64,000 nucleotides of DNA from contig JAKSBJ010000223.1 of assembly GCA_022361195.1 (NCBI GenBank), positions 62,001-126,000 on the forward strand, read 5' to 3'. A model generated the notes under the pieces. It did no database searches. It was not told the DNA's origin and saw only the letters and a program-made list of their open reading frames with translations. The DNA is from Flavobacteriales bacterium. Lineage in GTDB: Bacteria > Bacteroidota > Bacteroidia > Flavobacteriales_D > Crocinitomicaceae. The translations under genes were made by a program, and so were the position numbers. Positions 61,388 through 64,000 of the stretch are shown piece by piece (position 1 is the first letter of the stretch; every line of letters begins with the position of its first letter).

Positions 61388-63991
61388 TTGAGTCGATTTT
61401 TAACATATACATTAATTCTTTTGCTGACATCCGTCAGTGCATATGCTACTCATAATCGCTCGGGATCTATCACATACGTCCATTTATACGGAACCACCTA
61501 TGAATTTACGGTGACTACCTGTACCAAATCATCCAGTGATGCAGACAGACCCGAATTGGAGATTAGTTGGGGAGATGGAAGCTTTGACACGATTCCAAGA
61601 CACACGGTTTTACCGAATGAGGATTATGATGTGCAAAAGAACATCTATACCGGAATTCACACTTTTACCGGACCGGACACTTACATTATAAGTGTAGAAG
61701 ATCCAAACCGTAATGCAGGGGTTTTAAATATTACCAATTCGGTAGACAAGGTTTTTTGTATTCAAACCGAACTAGTCATTTCACCTTTTATAGGCTCACC
61801 GAATAATTCAATTGTCATTGAAGATTGCCCTTGTCCAGAATTTGCCTGTACCAATAGTATATGGTGTTACAACATCTCTGCTTTTGATCCTGATGGAGAT
61901 AGTTTGAGTTACTCTTTGGTTCCGTGCAGAGGGGAAGATTGTTTGGAAATGGCCATTCCGGTTATTTACGAATATCCTCACCAAATTGCCGGAGGAACGA
62001 TGTCTATTGATCCTGTAACAGGAACACTATGTTGGGATACACCAACTCTAGCTGGAGTCTATAATATTGCTATTCTCATTCGGGAATATAGAAATGGATT
62101 TTACGTTGGATCTGTGATTCAGGACATGCAATTTGAGGTAATAGGAAATTGTAACAATGATCCACCTGTAATTGTAGACGTTGCGGACACTTGTGTTTAT
62201 GCAGGAACTGCGCTCAATGTCGAATTTGAGGCTAATGATTCAGAACATTCGGTAACCGTTTTTGGAACCGGAGCAGTATTTAACCTCGCCGAAAATCCAG
62301 CCATTTTTGTTGACAGCACAGCCTTTTTAAGTGCTACCGGACATTTTTTATGGAATCCTAATTGCGAACAAGCATCTAATGACTACTACTCAATCGTGGT
62401 TCATGCTGAGGATCATCATGAAGCTATTCAATTGACTGACTTGTCTACCTTCCGTCTTAAAGTAAACATCCCACCAGTAACAGGATTAACCGTTACTCCT
62501 ATTGGAAATACAATGGAATTGAGTTGGGATCCGTCTGTTTGCAGTGGAATAGATCACTATAATATATATCGAAGTACGGATAGCTCTACCTATAATTCGG
62601 AATGTTGTGAAGCAGGTACCCCAGCGGCAATGGGATACGCTTTAATTGGTAGCTCAGACGATACAAATTATGTTGATACTGATCCTCTAATTGTGGGTAA
62701 TGATTATTGCTACATCATTACAGCAGTCAATTCATCGGGTGTTGAAAGTTGCGTATCTGATCAAATTTGCAATCACCTCAACTTTGAAATTCCTGTAATG
62801 ACCCATGTTACTGTCTACGAAACCGCCACGGGAACAGGAAAAGATACGATCATGTGGTCTTATCCGAAAGAACTAAATACAGTCACTTTCCCTGGACCTT
62901 ATCACTATGAACTTTATCGATCGGACGATTATGGTGGAGGTTCAGAAACCATGGTTTATAGTTCTCCAAATCAGCTTTTAATTGACAACGAGGACACCAT
63001 TTATGCCGATGTCACATTGGATACTGATCAACGACCTTATACCTACCGGGTTGAACTTTACAGTGATGATGCTTTAGTAGGCTCATCCATTCCAGCTTCT
63101 TCGATATTCTTAACACTTATTCCAAACGACAATCAACTAGAACTAAATTGGATTGAAAACATTCCATGGAGCAATTATTCCTATGAAATTTACCGTGAAA
63201 CACCAACAGGAAGTGGAACTTTTGTGTTGCTGAACACAGTTGATACTATTGGTTATATTGATACTGGACTAGTAAATGGAGTAGATTATTGCTATAAGAT
63301 TAAGACCATTGGTGAATACACTTCATCAGGTATCATTAACCCTATTATAAACTGGTCACAGGAAGTATGTGCAGCACCTATCGATTTAACACCTCCTTGC
63401 CCGCCTGTATTGTCAATTGATGGAGACTGTGAGTTAGAAGAGACGTATTTAAGCTGGACCAATCCAAACAACTCTTGTGCAGATGATGTGACTCGCTACA
63501 ATCTTTATTTTGCTCCATTTGAAGGAGACAGTTTAGAATTGTTGACCACTTTCACCAGTGATTTGGACACCTCCTTTGTTCACAAGGATCGTGGAAGTAT
63601 TGCCGGATGTTATTATGTGACCGCATTAGATTCTATTCAGTATAACAATGAAAGTGATCCATCCAATATTGCTTGTATTGACAATTGTGACGGATACTAT
63701 GAACTACCTAATGTCTTTACTCCTGACGGATCAAACGTCAACGACCTTTACCACCCACTATTACCTTTTAAGTTTGTAGAAAGTATTGACCTTAAAATCA
63801 TTAATCGTTGGGGGCAAACAGTCTTCACCACTACCGACCCTTATATTTACTGGGATGGAACTAATCAAACCAACGGAAAGAAATGTGACGATGGTGTTTA
63901 TTTTTACTCCATCACCGTAAATGAGATTAAACTATCCGGGTTGGTTCCAAGAACCTTCCAGGGAAATATTCAAATTATCAATTCGCAATAA
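61388..63991 (+). CDS. Secreted fibronectin-like protein with T9SS type B (gliding-motility-associated) C-terminal domain
   Basis: Surface protein of 867 residues. It starts with TTG: the only reading that keeps a complete signal peptide (MSRFLTYTLILLLTSVSAYA), with an in-frame TGA at 61379-61381 just upstream. Residues about 21-255 hold the 'THNRSGSITYVHLYG' PKD-like N-terminal module common in Bacteroidota secreted proteins. Fibronectin type III-like domains follow (about 365-465, 468-575, 577-665 and 668-765; for example GIDHYNIYRSTDSSTY). The last about 90 residues are the type B C-terminal domain: LPNVFTPDGSNVNDLYHPL, LKIINRWGQTVF, WDGTNQTNGKKCDDGVYFYS. It should be exported by SprA with the help of a PorP/SprF-type partner. 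Confidence 0.88.
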   Translation: MSRFLTYTLILLLTSVSAYATHNRSGSITYVHLYGTTYEFTVTTCTKSSSDADRPELEISWGDGSFDTIPRHTVLPNEDYDVQKNIYTGIHTFTGPDTYIISVEDPNRNAGVLNITNSVDKVFCIQTELVISPFIGSPNNSIVIEDCPCPEFACTNSIWCYNISAFDPDGDSLSYSLVPCRGEDCLEMAIPVIYEYPHQIAGGTMSIDPVTGTLCWDTPTLAGVYNIAILIREYRNGFYVGSVIQDMQFEVIGNCNNDPPVIVDVADTCVYAGTALNVEFEANDSEHSVTVFGTGAVFNLAENPAIFVDSTAFLSATGHFLWNPNCEQASNDYYSIVVHAEDHHEAIQLTDLSTFRLKVNIPPVTGLTVTPIGNTMELSWDPSVCSGIDHYNIYRSTDSSTYNSECCEAGTPAAMGYALIGSSDDTNYVDTDPLIVGNDYCYIITAVNSSGVESCVSDQICNHLNFEIPVMTHVTVYETATGTGKDTIMWSYPKELNTVTFPGPYHYELYRSDDYGGGSETMVYSSPNQLLIDNEDTIYADVTLDTDQRPYTYRVELYSDDALVGSSIPASSIFLTLIPNDNQLELNWIENIPWSNYSYEIYRETPTGSGTFVLLNTVDTIGYIDTGLVNGVDYCYKIKTIGEYTSSGIINPIINWSQEVCAAPIDLTPPCPPVLSIDGDCELEETYLSWTNPNNSCADDVTRYNLYFAPFEGDSLELLTTFTSDLDTSFVHKDRGSIAGCYYVTALDSIQYNNESDPSNIACIDNCDGYYELPNVFTPDGSNVNDLYHPLLPFKFVESIDLKIINRWGQTVFTTTDPYIYWDGTNQTNGKKCDDGVYFYSITVNEIKLSGLVPRTFQGNIQIINSQ

Positions 63992-64000
63992 AGCCCATGT

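Noticed and set aside
1-64000. CRISPR arrays, tRNA or rRNA genes, insertion sequences, prophage
   Set aside because: No regularly spaced repeats, cloverleaf-like segments, transposase or phage-structural genes were found on reading both strands; small RNAs cannot be excluded by eye.

Overview
The window is a chromosomal segment of a Bacteroidota bacterium, most likely a marine or aquatic member of the Flavobacteriales (lineage inferred from gene content only). The evidence is a full-length SprA (type IX secretion translocon), a PorP/SprF-type protein, several secreted proteins with T9SS C-terminal sorting domains, an alternative complex III gene set joined to cytochrome c oxidase, an IPExxxVDY-family protein, a DUF6029 barrel, Omp28 lipoproteins, A/T-rich start regions without Shine-Dalgarno sites, and promoters of the Bacteroidota TTTG / TAnnTTTG type. 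I see no phage, IS element, CRISPR array, rRNA or tRNA. Most of it is core genome.

Layout. 1-316: start of a choice-of-anchor L surface protein, cut by the window edge. 550-5115 (+): M23 peptidase, RND/MMPL exporter, polyprenyl synthase. 5112-15765 (-): tightly packed operon maeB-ruvA-sprA-GNAT. 15866-16573 (+): sirtuin. 16821-17552 (-): a small T9SS cargo. 18028-24302 (+): five exported proteins, four with thioredoxin-like CxxC motifs (a T9SS-secreted Omp28/anchor-J protein, a TlpA-like thioredoxin, two Omp28 lipoproteins) plus an outer-membrane DUF6029 barrel carrying its own Cys pair. 24598-24783 (+): a 61-residue orphan protein with a strong promoter. 24830-26775 (-): ruvB-queG. 26862-39061 (-): actABCDEF-coxB-coxA, the quinol:cytochrome c:O2 respiratory supercomplex. 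39329-39817 (+): SPOR protein. 39892-45249 (-): cyclase-family gene, then rimP-nusA-infB. 45348-48022 (+): IPExxxVDY protein, pyruvate kinase and an uncharacterised membrane protein. 48019-50577 (-): lamin-tail surface protein. 50636-51628 (+): asd. 51682-54598 (-): oligopeptide-type binding lipoprotein and PorP/SprF. 54695-61152 (-): pepA-pdxA, then yceD-rpmF, then fabH-accB-accC. 61388-63991 (+): fibronectin-like T9SS type B cargo.

How the genes work together. The largest coherent system is the ACIII-oxidase operon, which passes electrons from quinol through iron-sulfur clusters and c hemes to an A1-type oxidase. SprA and PorP/SprF serve the T9SS that exports the window's sorting-domain proteins. 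The rimP-nusA-infB operon and rpmF serve ribosome assembly and translation; fabH-accB-accC starts fatty-acid synthesis. The least understood and most interesting part is the 18028-24302 cluster, which looks like a cell-envelope thiol/disulfide module around an outer-membrane barrel. The best regulatory candidate is a terminator-like hairpin placed between a strong promoter and the start of rimP.
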